A stretch of 64,000 bases of DNA from Rhodoplanes tepidamans (lineage in GTDB: Bacteria > Pseudomonadota > Alphaproteobacteria > Rhizobiales > Xanthobacteraceae). The position numbers were made by a program, and so were the translations under genes. Positions within the stretch are counted from its first letter, which is position 1, and every line of letters starts with the position of its first letter. Shown here piece by piece: positions 43,012 to 50,939 of the stretch. Location: NCBI RefSeq assembly GCF_030813915.1, contig NZ_JAUSUJ010000006.1, positions 186,001 to 250,000 on the forward strand, given 5' to 3'. Below the pieces are notes generated by a model, which saw only the letters and a list, made by a program, of their open reading frames with translations, made no database searches and was not told the origin of the DNA.

Positions 43012-45954
43012 ATGGCGCGTCTTCTCGCCGGGGTGAGTCGTCTGTCGTTGATGGCCGCGATCGCGGCCCTGGCGACTCCCGCACCGGCCCTCGCCGCCGA
43101 CGTCGTCGTCCCGGCCGGCACCACCGACACCACGGCCAAGACACTGGCGGACGGGACCCGCCTGATCGTCGAGGAGACCGGTGCTCTGTCGGTGAGCGGC
43201 AGCACCGCGGTGACGTGGACGGTCGCCACCCCGACCGGCATCACCATCGAGAACGCCGGCACGATCGAGTCGACCAACAGCAGCGGCCGCGCCATCCGGT
43301 TCAATGCCGCCAGCGGCAGCCTGCTGATCGTGTCCATCACCAACACCACGACCGGCATCATCAGGTCGACGAGCGACGCCATCCAGGCCAACAGAGACGT
43401 GGCGAGCGGGAGCGTCATCACGATCGACAATGCCGGCCTGATCACGTCGACGAGCAGCGGCCAGGCGATCGACCTCGACGCGGTCTCCGCGGCGACCGTC
43501 ACAATCGTCAACCAGTCGACCGGCACCATCTACGCCGCCGACAACGACGCCATCCGCCCGGGCAACAACTTCGTCATCACCAATTACGGCCAGATCATCG
43601 CCGAAGCGGTGGCGGTGCCAACCGACCGGCCGAGCGCCGACGGCATCGACCTGCAGGACGACCACACCGGCACGATCTACAATTACGGCCTGATCTCCGG
43701 CGCGAAGAGCGGCGTCAACGCCGGCGAGAACAGCAGCCCCACCGTTTACAACTATGCGGGCGGGGTCATCGTCGGCCAGGACGGCTCCGGCATCGGCTCC
43801 GACTACACCGCGACCGTGTACAACTGGGGCACGATCACCGGAACCATCGACACCACCTCGGCCCGGGGCGACGGCGACGGCATCGACGTCGACTACACGG
43901 CGACGATCGTCAATTACGGCCTGATCCAGGGCCTCGGCGCGAAAGGCTACGACGAGGACGGCCGCCTCAACCGCAGCGAGGGCATCACGATCGGCGGCGG
44001 CACGATCGACAACTACGGCACCATCTCGGGCGCCGACTACGGCATCACGGTCGGCAACGACCACAACACCGACGGTTCCCGCAGCGGCTACACCTCGACC
44101 ACGATCGTCAACTACGCCGGCGCCACCATCGTCGGGCTGAGCGGCTACGCGATCCGCCTCGAGAACAAGACCGGCACCACGGCCGACAACGACTCCATCG
44201 TCAACTACGGCACCATCATCGGCAACGGCACCATCCCGGACGCCAGCGGGACCGTCTATCTCCAGGACGGCTCGGTCGACACCAGCTCGGTCGGGACGCT
44301 CGACGGCGTCACCTATACGGGCACGGGCTCGGCGCGCTTCATCCTCGGCGACGGCTCGGCGATCCAGATGGGCGAGGGCGCCGACGTGCTGGCCAATTAC
44401 GGGACCATCATCGGCAACACCGGGCGCGCCATCAACATGGAGGGCGGCGCCGACACGGTGACGATCGGGGCGGGCTCGAAGATCGTCGGCCTGGTGAACG
44501 GCGGCGCCGGCACCGACACGCTCGACTACCTGAAGGTCGGCCTCAGCGACGCCAAGAAGGCCGCGCTGCTGGCCGGCGAGACCGTCAATATCGGCGGCAC
44601 GCTGTACACGAGCTTCGAGGCGTTCACCGGGATCTCGCGATCCTTCTCGTCCTACGCGACCAGCGGCCTGACGAGCGGCATCGCCTGGGCGCTCGACAAC
44701 GGCTCCACCACGACGGGCGCGAGTCTCGCCACGCAGACCGTCGTCGACCGGGTGGCGAGCGCGACCGACGTCGCCGGGGCGATGGCGCAGCTGACGCCGC
44801 GCGCCTTCCAGACTTTCACGACGATCGGCATCGACACCGCGCTGCAGACCACCGAGACGATCGGCCGGCGCCTCACCCAGGCGCGGCAGGGCGGGGCGGC
44901 GTTCGAGATGCGTGGCGTCGACGCGATCGCCGCGCTGGTCGATCGCCACCGCACCGTCGCCGGCATCGCCGGCGGGCCGGACGACGGGCTCGATCCGCGC
45001 CTCGCCGCCGTCTCGACGGCGTTCGCCTCGGCCGCGCCGGCGACGCGGTCCCATCCGGCCTTCGGAGCGCTCGATCCCGCCGCGGCCGCGGCGGCCGGCA
45101 TGCCCCTGAAGGCCGCCCCGATCGTCCCTGACTCGCCCTGGGGCGGCTTCCTGCAGGGCAGCGCCTCCACGGCACGGCAGAGCGCCGGCGCCACCAGCCC
45201 GGCCATGCGCTACCGGACCGCGGGCGTGACGGCCGGCCTGGACTACCGTCTCGCTCCCGATCTGCTGCTCGGTGTCTTCGGCGGCTACGGCCGCACCGAC
45301 ACGGATCTCGACGACGTCGGGAGCACCGGCACGGTGACGACGTGGCTCGGCGGCCTCTACGGCGGCTGGCGCGCCGGCAGCTGGTTCGTCCAGGGCGCGG
45401 CCCTGTACGGCCGCAGCGACTACGACAGCGTCCGGGCGGTCCTAGGGACGGCGAACACCGGCAGCACGACCGGCGACCAGGTCGCCGTCCAGGGCGCGGT
45501 CGGCACCGATCTGCGCTTCGGGCGGGTGATGCTCACCCCCGAGCTCGGGCTGCAATACACGAAGGTGACGATCGACGCCTTCACGGAGACCGGCGATGCC
45601 GCCCTGGCGGTGGGCGACAACACGGCGGATTCGCTGCGCAGCAATCTGGGCGTCCGCGGCCGGACCGAGTGGCGGACCGGCTTCGGGCTGGTGACGCCGG
45701 AGTGGCGAGCGTTCTGGCAGCACGAGTACCTGGACCAGGAGCGGGCCCTGACGGCGACGTTCGTCGACCAGGCGTTCCCGCTGCCCTTCGCCACCACGGT
45801 CGGTGGCACCGGACGCGACTTCGGCGTCCTCGGCATCGGCCTGACCGCCTTCGCGGCCGACCGCATCCAGGCCTCGATCGGCTACGACTTCAAGTTCGGC
45901 GCCGACGACTACCAGGCGCATGTCGTCGGCGGCCGGCTGCGGGCGGCGTTCTGA
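43012..45954 (+). CDS. Autotransporter (type V secretion) with beta-helix passenger
   Basis: 980 residues. Signal peptide LSLMAAIAALATPAPALAAD; a passenger of about 550 residues made of repeated strand-turn units containing NYG.I (IVNYGLI, IYNYGLISG, IDNYGTISG, IVNYGTIIGN), typical of a right-handed beta-helix adhesin; then an autochaperone-like region and a C-terminal beta-barrel of about 270 residues from SPWGGFLQGSAS to the terminal Phe of VVGGRLRAAF. GG.YG, GVTAGLDYRLAPDLLLGVFG and LRSNLGVRGRTEW are barrel motifs. ATG at 43012 follows CGGGGGTTGTG. A CtrA-type palindrome lies immediately upstream. Confidence 0.93.
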   Translation: MARLLAGVSRLSLMAAIAALATPAPALAADVVVPAGTTDTTAKTLADGTRLIVEETGALSVSGSTAVTWTVATPTGITIENAGTIESTNSSGRAIRFNAASGSLLIVSITNTTTGIIRSTSDAIQANRDVASGSVITIDNAGLITSTSSGQAIDLDAVSAATVTIVNQSTGTIYAADNDAIRPGNNFVITNYGQIIAEAVAVPTDRPSADGIDLQDDHTGTIYNYGLISGAKSGVNAGENSSPTVYNYAGGVIVGQDGSGIGSDYTATVYNWGTITGTIDTTSARGDGDGIDVDYTATIVNYGLIQGLGAKGYDEDGRLNRSEGITIGGGTIDNYGTISGADYGITVGNDHNTDGSRSGYTSTTIVNYAGATIVGLSGYAIRLENKTGTTADNDSIVNYGTIIGNGTIPDASGTVYLQDGSVDTSSVGTLDGVTYTGTGSARFILGDGSAIQMGEGADVLANYGTIIGNTGRAINMEGGADTVTIGAGSKIVGLVNGGAGTDTLDYLKVGLSDAKKAALLAGETVNIGGTLYTSFEAFTGISRSFSSYATSGLTSGIAWALDNGSTTTGASLATQTVVDRVASATDVAGAMAQLTPRAFQTFTTIGIDTALQTTETIGRRLTQARQGGAAFEMRGVDAIAALVDRHRTVAGIAGGPDDGLDPRLAAVSTAFASAAPATRSHPAFGALDPAAAAAAGMPLKAAPIVPDSPWGGFLQGSASTARQSAGATSPAMRYRTAGVTAGLDYRLAPDLLLGVFGGYGRTDTDLDDVGSTGTVTTWLGGLYGGWRAGSWFVQGAALYGRSDYDSVRAVLGTANTGSTTGDQVAVQGAVGTDLRFGRVMLTPELGLQYTKVTIDAFTETGDAALAVGDNTADSLRSNLGVRGRTEWRTGFGLVTPEWRAFWQHEYLDQERALTATFVDQAFPLPFATTVGGTGRDFGVLGIGLTAFAADRIQASIGYDFKFGADDYQAHVVGGRLRAAF

Positions 45955-45996
45955 GCGGGCGCCCACCGCGCGGCGGGGCCCACTTCATCCGGTCGA

Positions 45997-46413
45997 TCAG
46001 GACTCGCGCATCCACAGGCGGGAGCGTTCCGCCTCGCTGACCCGCACCGGACGCGCCGGACGCGGCCGAGGCGCGCGCGGGGCACCGGCCTCGTCCCCGT
46101 CGGCCGGGAGCGGCCGGCCGTCGGGGACGGCCCGCGGGCTCATCTGCGACGCCCAGGTGTCGGCGAGATAGCGGGCGCCGGCGACCACGATCGCGGCGCC
46201 GACCAGCGCCGTGGCGACGACCGCGAAGGTCGAGGCGTCGGGGCCGACGCCCAGCTTCGGCGCGGCGAAGGCCCCTGCGAAGGCGCCGACCAGCCCGGCG
46301 ACGATGTCGCCGATCAGGCCGAAGCCCTCCTCCTGCGAGACGAACCGGGCGCACCATCCGGTCGCGGCGCCGACCAGGGCCACCAGCACCAGGGTTTCGA
46401 AGGGCAACTCCAT
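45997..46413 (-). CDS. GlsB/YeaQ/YmgE-like stress membrane protein with C-terminal extension
   Basis: 138 residues. The first 80 hold three short hydrophobic segments with the glycine pattern of the YeaQ/YmgE family (VLVALVGAATGWCARFVSQE, GFGLIGDIVAGLVGAFAG, VVATALVGAAIVVAGARYL). The remaining 55 residues are a basic, proline-rich cytoplasmic tail not usual for the family. The ATG at 46413 has GGAG seven bases upstream. Such proteins are induced by envelope stress in enterics; function is unknown. Confidence 0.7.
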   Translation of the reverse strand: MELPFETLVLVALVGAATGWCARFVSQEEGFGLIGDIVAGLVGAFAGAFAAPKLGVGPDASTFAVVATALVGAAIVVAGARYLADTWASQMSPRAVPDGRPLPADGDEAGAPRAPRPRPARPVRVSEAERSRLWMRES

Positions 46414-46540
46414 CGGGGGTCTCCGTGACTTGCGACTGAACCGACTGCGACCGAGCGGCCGTGACTGTCCCACACGGGCGGCGCGGCCGCCACGGCCGTG
46501 GCCGGGAGAAGCGGCGGCGGCTCGCGCGGGGCGACGACCG

Positions 46541-46588
46541 GGCTCCGGGGCACCCCGGCTCCGGGGCACCCCGGCTCCGGGGCACCAA
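46541..46588. repeat. Three tandem copies of a 16-bp unit
   Basis: GGCTCCGGGGCACCCC repeated at 46541, 46557 and 46573 (last copy ends ACCAA). Intergenic, between the GlsB-like and antiporter genes, which are both on the minus strand. Too few and too short for a CRISPR; most likely slippage in GC-rich DNA. Confidence 0.75.
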
Positions 46589-46663
46589 CGTCGCGGCGAA
46601 ACCGCCGTTCCGCAACATGCCGCCCGGTCCCGCGACGGCATGACGCGCCGCGCGCAGCCTGCG

Positions 46664-48460
46664 TCAGGCCTCCAGAAACGCCCGGACCAACCCGCGGACG
46701 CGGGCCACCAGTCGAACGAGCTTCCGGTTGCGGTCGCGCGGCTCCGGGTCGGGATCGGCGAGGCGCAGACCCACCCGGGTGACGCGCCCGCCCGTCTCGG
46801 CGCTGACGACCAGCGCGATGGCGCCGAGCGGCACGACGTCGCCCGGATGCGGCGGATGGCCGAGCCGGCTGGCGAAATGATCGGCGAGCGTGATGTCGCG
46901 ATCGTCCGGCGCGATCTCCAGGCCGTAGATCTCGGCCAGTGCCCCGAGCGGCACGTCGGCGCCGACGAAGAAATCGCCGAGCAGGCGCGGATCCGGCGCC
47001 GGCGGCGGCGGCATGTCGACGAAGAAGCGGTCGAGCGCCTGCGCCTTTTCGGGCGGCGCCAGGAGATAGACATGGTCGCCGGGCCGGATGGCGCCGGCCT
47101 CTGCGGCCGACAGGACGCGCTGCTCGCGCACCACCAGCACGGGCTTGGCCCAGGACGGCACGATCCGGCGCCGCAGATAGGGATTGCTGGCACCGACGTG
47201 ATAGCCGACCAGCTCCTGCTCGAGCTGGCCCGGGAGATCGAGCTCGACCCGGCGCGGCGCCGGCTCGGCGCGCGGCAGCGCGATGCGCAGCAGCTTCGCG
47301 GCGGGGGCGAGCGTCCAGCCCTGCACCAGCAGCGAGACCAGCACCACCACGAAGCCGATGTTGAAGTAGAGCTCGGCCCGCGGCAGCCCGACCAGCAGCG
47401 GGATCGACGCGAGGAAGATGCCGACCGCGCCGCGCAGCCCGACCCAGGAGATGAAGGCGCGCTCGCGCCACGAGAAGCGGAACGGCGCGAGGCACAGGAA
47501 CACGGCGACGGGCCGCGCCACGAACATCAGCGTGGCGGCGATCGCCAGGGCCTGCAGGCCGTGGGACATCAGCCGTTCCGGCCAGGCGAGCAGGCCGAGC
47601 AGGACGAACATGGCGATCTGGGCGAGCCACGTCGCCGCGTCCAGGAAGGCGATGACGGTGTTGTGGGCGCGGGTCGGCCGGTTGCCGACGATCAGGCCGG
47701 CCAGATAGACGGCGAGGAAGCCGGAGGCGTGCACGGACTGGGCGACGCCGAACACCGTGAGGGCCGCCGTCGCCACGAAGGGCGCGTGCAGGCCCTGCGG
47801 CAGGGCGAGGCGGTTGAGCGCCAGCACGGTGGCGCGTCCGCCGATCAGGCCGATCGCGGTGCCGCCGATCCCCTGGGCCAGCAGGCTCCCGACCACGGCA
47901 GGCCACGGCCGGTCGCCCATCACCAGGAGCTCGACCAGCAGCACGGTGAGGAAGATCGCCAGCGGATCGTTGGTGCCCGACTCGATCTCGATGGTGGCGG
48001 CGACGCGCGGGCGCAGGCGAAGCCCGCGTCCGTGCAGCAGGAAGAACACGGCGGCCGCGTCCGTCGAGGCGACCACCGCGCCGACCAGCAGCGCCTCCAG
48101 CCAGTTCAGCCCGAGCACCCAGACCACCACGGGCGCGGTCAGCGCGGCGGTGAGGAACACGCCGATCGAGGCGAGCGTGATCGACGGCGCCAGCACGCTG
48201 CGGAAGGTGGAGAAGCGGGTACGCAGGCCGCCGTCGAACAGGATCAGGGCGAGCGCCACCGAGCCGACCGTGTAGGCGAGCTGCACGTCGTCGAAGCGCA
48301 TGCCGCCCGGGCCGGCCTCGCCGGCCAGCATGCCGACCACGAGGAACACGAGCAGCAGCGGCGCGCCGAAACGGAGGGCGACGAGGCTCGACAGGATGCC
48401 GGCGAGAACCAGGAGCGCGCCGAGCAGGATGGAGAGACTGACCGTGTCGAGCGAATCCAT
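46664..48460 (-). CDS. Potassium/proton antiporter, CPA1 family (NhaP2/CvrA-like)
   Basis: 598 residues. About twelve membrane helices from ILLGALLVLAGILSSLVALR, with the core motifs GGLRTRFSTFRSVLAPSITL, LVGAVVASTDAAAVFFLLHG, IEIESGTNDPLAIFL and SWVGLRGAVGIFLASIPLL; then a RCK-C/TrkA-C type cytoplasmic domain (ALPRAEPAPRRVELDLPGQL, AIRPGDHVYLLAPPE). The C-terminal half with PGDVVPLGAIALVV is like CvrA/NhaP2 regulators. ATG at 48460. It exchanges K+ (or Na+) for protons at the inner membrane. Confidence 0.9.
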   Translation of the reverse strand: MDSLDTVSLSILLGALLVLAGILSSLVALRFGAPLLLVFLVVGMLAGEAGPGGMRFDDVQLAYTVGSVALALILFDGGLRTRFSTFRSVLAPSITLASIGVFLTAALTAPVVVWVLGLNWLEALLVGAVVASTDAAAVFFLLHGRGLRLRPRVAATIEIESGTNDPLAIFLTVLLVELLVMGDRPWPAVVGSLLAQGIGGTAIGLIGGRATVLALNRLALPQGLHAPFVATAALTVFGVAQSVHASGFLAVYLAGLIVGNRPTRAHNTVIAFLDAATWLAQIAMFVLLGLLAWPERLMSHGLQALAIAATLMFVARPVAVFLCLAPFRFSWRERAFISWVGLRGAVGIFLASIPLLVGLPRAELYFNIGFVVVLVSLLVQGWTLAPAAKLLRIALPRAEPAPRRVELDLPGQLEQELVGYHVGASNPYLRRRIVPSWAKPVLVVREQRVLSAAEAGAIRPGDHVYLLAPPEKAQALDRFFVDMPPPPAPDPRLLGDFFVGADVPLGALAEIYGLEIAPDDRDITLADHFASRLGHPPHPGDVVPLGAIALVVSAETGGRVTRVGLRLADPDPEPRDRNRKLVRLVARVRGLVRAFLEA

Positions 48461-48632
48461 CTTGCGTGCGGGCACGTCCTGGGTGGTGGGAGACCTGCGC
48501 ACGATACGGGGGATCCCGCCGGGGGGCCAGCGGGAGATGGCCGCGCTCCGGTCGTCCCGCCCGGTCATTCGGGGGCGGCGCACTCGGGTCGGCGCTTCGC
48601 ACCACCGCCCGAGCACAGGCTCCGCGCCTAAC

Positions 48633-48675
48633 CCGGACTCCAACCGCGCGCTCCGAACCCATCGCTGGAGTCCGG
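48633..48675. repeat. Degenerate copy 3 of the 100-bp palindromic repeat
   Basis: CCGGACTCCA (48633-48642) and TGGAGTCCGG (48666-48675) are complementary and match the inner arms CCGGAATCCA/TGGATTCCGG of the repeats at 18642-18740 and 61516-61622, with one base changed in each arm so pairing is kept. The outer arms (near CATTCGGGGGC at 48566 and GGCGCACCGCCC) are decayed. Confidence 0.6.
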
Positions 48676-48721
48676 ATTCGAGCGCCTTTCGGCGCACCGC
48701 CCGCGGACCGACCAGGGGCTG

Positions 48722-49708
48722 TCAGAACCCGACCTTGTCGGCCCCCTTGAGCGCGAGAATCTGCCGCGCCTCGTCCGGCGTCGCGACCGCGAGGCCGAGG
48801 CCCTCGATGATCTGGCGCACCTTGGTCACCTGCTGGGCGTTGCTCTCGGCGAGCTGCCCGGGACCGATCCACAGCGAGTCCTCGAGCCCGACCCGGACAT
48901 TTCCGCCGATCGCCGCGGCCGTCGCGGCGATCGGCATCTGGGCGCGGCCGGCCCCCAGAACGGACCACCGGTAGGTGTCGGGGCCGAGCAGCCGGTCGGC
49001 GGTCCGCCGCATCATCATGACGTCCTCGGGATGGGTGCCGATGCCGCCCAGGATGCCGAACACCGACTGCACGAACAGCGGCGGCTCGACAAGGCCGCGG
49101 TCGAGGCAGTGGGCCAGATTGTAGAGATGGCCGATGTCGTAGCACTCGAACTCGAACCGTGTGCCGGCGTCGCGGCAGGTCGCCAGCACGAACTCGATGT
49201 CCTTGAAGGTGTTGCGGAAGATCAGGTCGCGCGTGCCCTCCAGATAGGCCGCCTCCCAGTCGTGCCTGAAGGTCTTGAAGCGGTTCAGCATGGGGAACAG
49301 CGCGAAGTTGATCGAGCCCATGTTGAGGCTGGCGAGCTCCGGCTTGTGCACGGCCGCCGGCCGCACCCGCTCGGCCACCAGCATGGTGGGCGAGCCGCCC
49401 GTGGTGATGTTCACGATCGCGCCGCAGCCCGCCTTGATGGCGGGGAGGAACCGGGCGAACGCCTCCGGCGACTGATCCGGCCGGCCGGTCTCGGGATTGC
49501 GCGCGTGGAGATGGACGATGGCGGCGCCTGCCTGCGCCGCGCCGATCGCCGACTGCGCGATCTCCTCCGGCGTCACCGGCAGGTGGGGCGACATCGACGG
49601 CGTGTGGATGGCGCCCGTGATGGCGCAGGAGATGATGACCTTGCCCTTCGGTGCGGAGGTCTTCGGTGCGGTCCTGGTCGTGTCGCTGGCCGCGGTGCTG
49701 GCCGACAT
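48722..49708 (-). CDS. BKACE family protein (3-keto-5-aminohexanoate cleavage enzyme-like, DUF849)
   Basis: 328 residues. TIM-barrel beta-keto acid cleavage enzyme: KVIISCAITGAIHTPSMSPH, AGAAIVHLHARNPETGRP (metal-binding His-X-His), IVNITTGGSPTM and FVQSVFGILGGIGTHPEDV are hallmarks, with a late glutamate in VRVGLEDSLWIGPG. BKACE enzymes condense a beta-keto acid with acetyl-CoA; substrates vary widely. The ATG at 49708 is used; the frame is open upstream without family character. A CRP-like palindrome lies between it and the divergent small secreted protein. Confidence 0.9.
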   Translation of the reverse strand: MSASTAASDTTRTAPKTSAPKGKVIISCAITGAIHTPSMSPHLPVTPEEIAQSAIGAAQAGAAIVHLHARNPETGRPDQSPEAFARFLPAIKAGCGAIVNITTGGSPTMLVAERVRPAAVHKPELASLNMGSINFALFPMLNRFKTFRHDWEAAYLEGTRDLIFRNTFKDIEFVLATCRDAGTRFEFECYDIGHLYNLAHCLDRGLVEPPLFVQSVFGILGGIGTHPEDVMMMRRTADRLLGPDTYRWSVLGAGRAQMPIAATAAAIGGNVRVGLEDSLWIGPGQLAESNAQQVTKVRQIIEGLGLAVATPDEARQILALKGADKVGF

Positions 49709-49855
49709 GCTGCGTGCCCCGTTTCCTTGGTTGCCGATGCGGGACCTCGAGATCCCGCCTCCCCGGTGTCGCGCGGCATCGTGCTGGTGGTCTTGTCGTG
49801 TGGGCCGCACGTCCAGGCTGCGAGCTTACATGGTTCGGCCGACCTGACCAGAGGC

Positions 49856-49875
49856 TGTGTGAGACGCGTCACACA
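49856..49875. promoter_or_regulatory. CRP/FNR-type palindrome TGTGTGA-N6-TCACACA
   Basis: TGTGTGA (49856-49862), six bases GACGCG, TCACACA (49869-49875). The inner TGTGA-N6-TCACA is an exact match to the classic CRP half-site arrangement. It lies 148 bases before the BKACE start and 90 before the small secreted protein. Whether a CRP homolog or a GntR-type protein uses it cannot be told from here. Confidence 0.55.
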
Positions 49876-49965
49876 AGCCCTCCCGCGACCTGAACCCGGC
49901 TTTTCGGGGTCGCGACACATGGACAATCGCGGCGGCCGCCGCGCCACCTCCGAAGGAGAGACACC

Positions 49966-50247
49966 ATGTCGATCAAGACCAAGCTCGCCGCCGTCGCGCT
50001 CGCCGCCGTCACCGTCGCGGGCGGCATCGCCGCCGGCACCGGCGAAGCCGCCGCCAAGCCGAAGTTCGGCCCGGCGGTCGGGTTCGGCCTCGTCGCCGGC
50101 ACCGCCATCGGCCTCGCCGCCGCCTCGTCCGCCTACGGCCATCCCTACGGCTACTACGGCTACGGCCCCGGCCCGGGCTGCCGCTGGGTGCCCGTCCACA
50201 ACGCCTTCGGCCAGTACATCGGCTCCAAGAAGTATTGCGGCTGGTGA
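49966..50247 (+). CDS. Small secreted glycine-rich protein of unknown function
   Basis: 93 residues. Signal peptide LAAVALAAVTVAGGIAAGTG, then FGPAVGFGLVAGTAIGLAAA and a tyrosine/glycine-rich stretch (YGHPYGYYGYGPGPG) ending GCRWVPVHNAFGQYIGSKKY. The CRWV...G and similar endings recur in small alphaproteobacterial exported proteins of unknown role. GGAGAG lies ahead of the ATG. Confidence 0.75.
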   Translation: MSIKTKLAAVALAAVTVAGGIAAGTGEAAAKPKFGPAVGFGLVAGTAIGLAAASSAYGHPYGYYGYGPGPGCRWVPVHNAFGQYIGSKKYCGW

Positions 50248-50319
50248 TCCGCCGCGCCGCCTAGTGGGATCGGTCCGGCCGCTTCCCCATGGCCCCCTGA
50301 CGCCGGCCCGATCCCCGAG

Positions 50320-50346
50320 GCCCGCCCGGCTCCCCGCCGGGCGGGC
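50320..50346. terminator. Strong GC hairpin between convergent genes
   Basis: GCCCGCCCGGC (50320-50330), loop TCCCC, GCCGGGCGGGC (50336-50346): 11 perfect base pairs, all G-C. No U-run follows, so it is a weak intrinsic terminator at best; it lies between the ends of two convergent genes and could serve both. Confidence 0.5.
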
Positions 50347-50402
50347 CGTTCGGGAGGCCGCATCCGGACGCACGGCCGCCGCGCGGAGAGGTGGGACGAC
50401 GA

Positions 50403-50726
50403 TCAGGCGGAGACGACCAGGCGACGCTGCGGCGGGGTGGCGCCGGCGGTCCGCTGGGTGGCGCCGTAGGCGGCCTGCGCCTCGTCGGGCGCGGCGCGGC
50501 GGAGCTCGCGGGTCTGCGGCAGGCCGCGATTGGTGGCGATGAGCTGGGCGACGAAGCCGGCGATGCCGCGGCCGGCCGGCCGCGGCGGCTCGGTGCGGGT
50601 CACCGGGACGAGGGCGCGCCCCGGCAGATCGGGCGCCGTCGCCGGACGGTCGGCCTCGACGTCGCCGCGGTCGCGGGCGTCCCGCAGCGCGGACTGGAAA
50701 CGGGAGACGCTGTCGATCGGCCTCAT
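50403..50726 (-). CDS. Conserved small hypothetical protein
   Basis: 107 residues, mostly disordered-looking and Arg/Ala/Pro-rich, with one ordered block GIAGFVAQLIATNRGLPQTR followed by RRAAPDEAQAAYGATQ. Proteins with this FxAQLIAT...PQTR...A..AY block are widespread in Hyphomicrobiales as I recall; the function is unknown. Start ATG at 50726 is arbitrary within the frame. Confidence 0.6.
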   Translation of the reverse strand: MRPIDSVSRFQSALRDARDRGDVEADRPATAPDLPGRALVPVTRTEPPRPAGRGIAGFVAQLIATNRGLPQTRELRRAAPDEAQAAYGATQRTAGATPPQRRLVVSA

Positions 50727-50860
50727 CGTCGTGGTCCTGTTCCGAAACGAGACAGGGGTCTGTCACTCCCTTCGCCACGGCAACGCGCGTGCCGCCGCCC
50801 CGTGTCCTCGTCCCGGCGGCGGTCCGGCCAGGACGCCCGATCCGCCGCTCGCCGCGCATG

Positions 50861-50875
50861 TTAGCACTTGTTTAA
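50861..50875. promoter_or_regulatory. CtrA-like site TTAG-N7-TTAACCA upstream of c-di-GMP phosphodiesterase
   Basis: TTAG (50861-50864), seven bases, TTAA (50872-50875) followed by CC. One mismatch from the CtrA consensus, and the TTAACC half is the strong half of the site. It lies 65 bases upstream of the likely start of the GGDEF-EAL gene. Confidence 0.4.
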
Positions 50876-50939
50876 CCATTTCCCGATAGGCTGTCGCCCC
50901 ACGCCGATCGTCCGTCCATCACCGAGAATCGATCCCGAC

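Noticed and set aside
46541-46588. Three 16-bp tandem repeats considered as a CRISPR
   Set aside because: Units are contiguous without spacers and only three in number; no cas genes are present.
46314-49145. A 943-codon open frame on the minus strand spanning the antiporter and BKACE genes
   Set aside because: Its translation is Arg/Ala/Gly repeats with no domain, and it overlaps genes whose other frames carry full family signatures.
50868-50939. TTG at 50868 as the start of the GGDEF-EAL gene
   Set aside because: It falls inside the CtrA-like site and the added residues show no domain; the GTG at 50940 is more plausible, though not proven.
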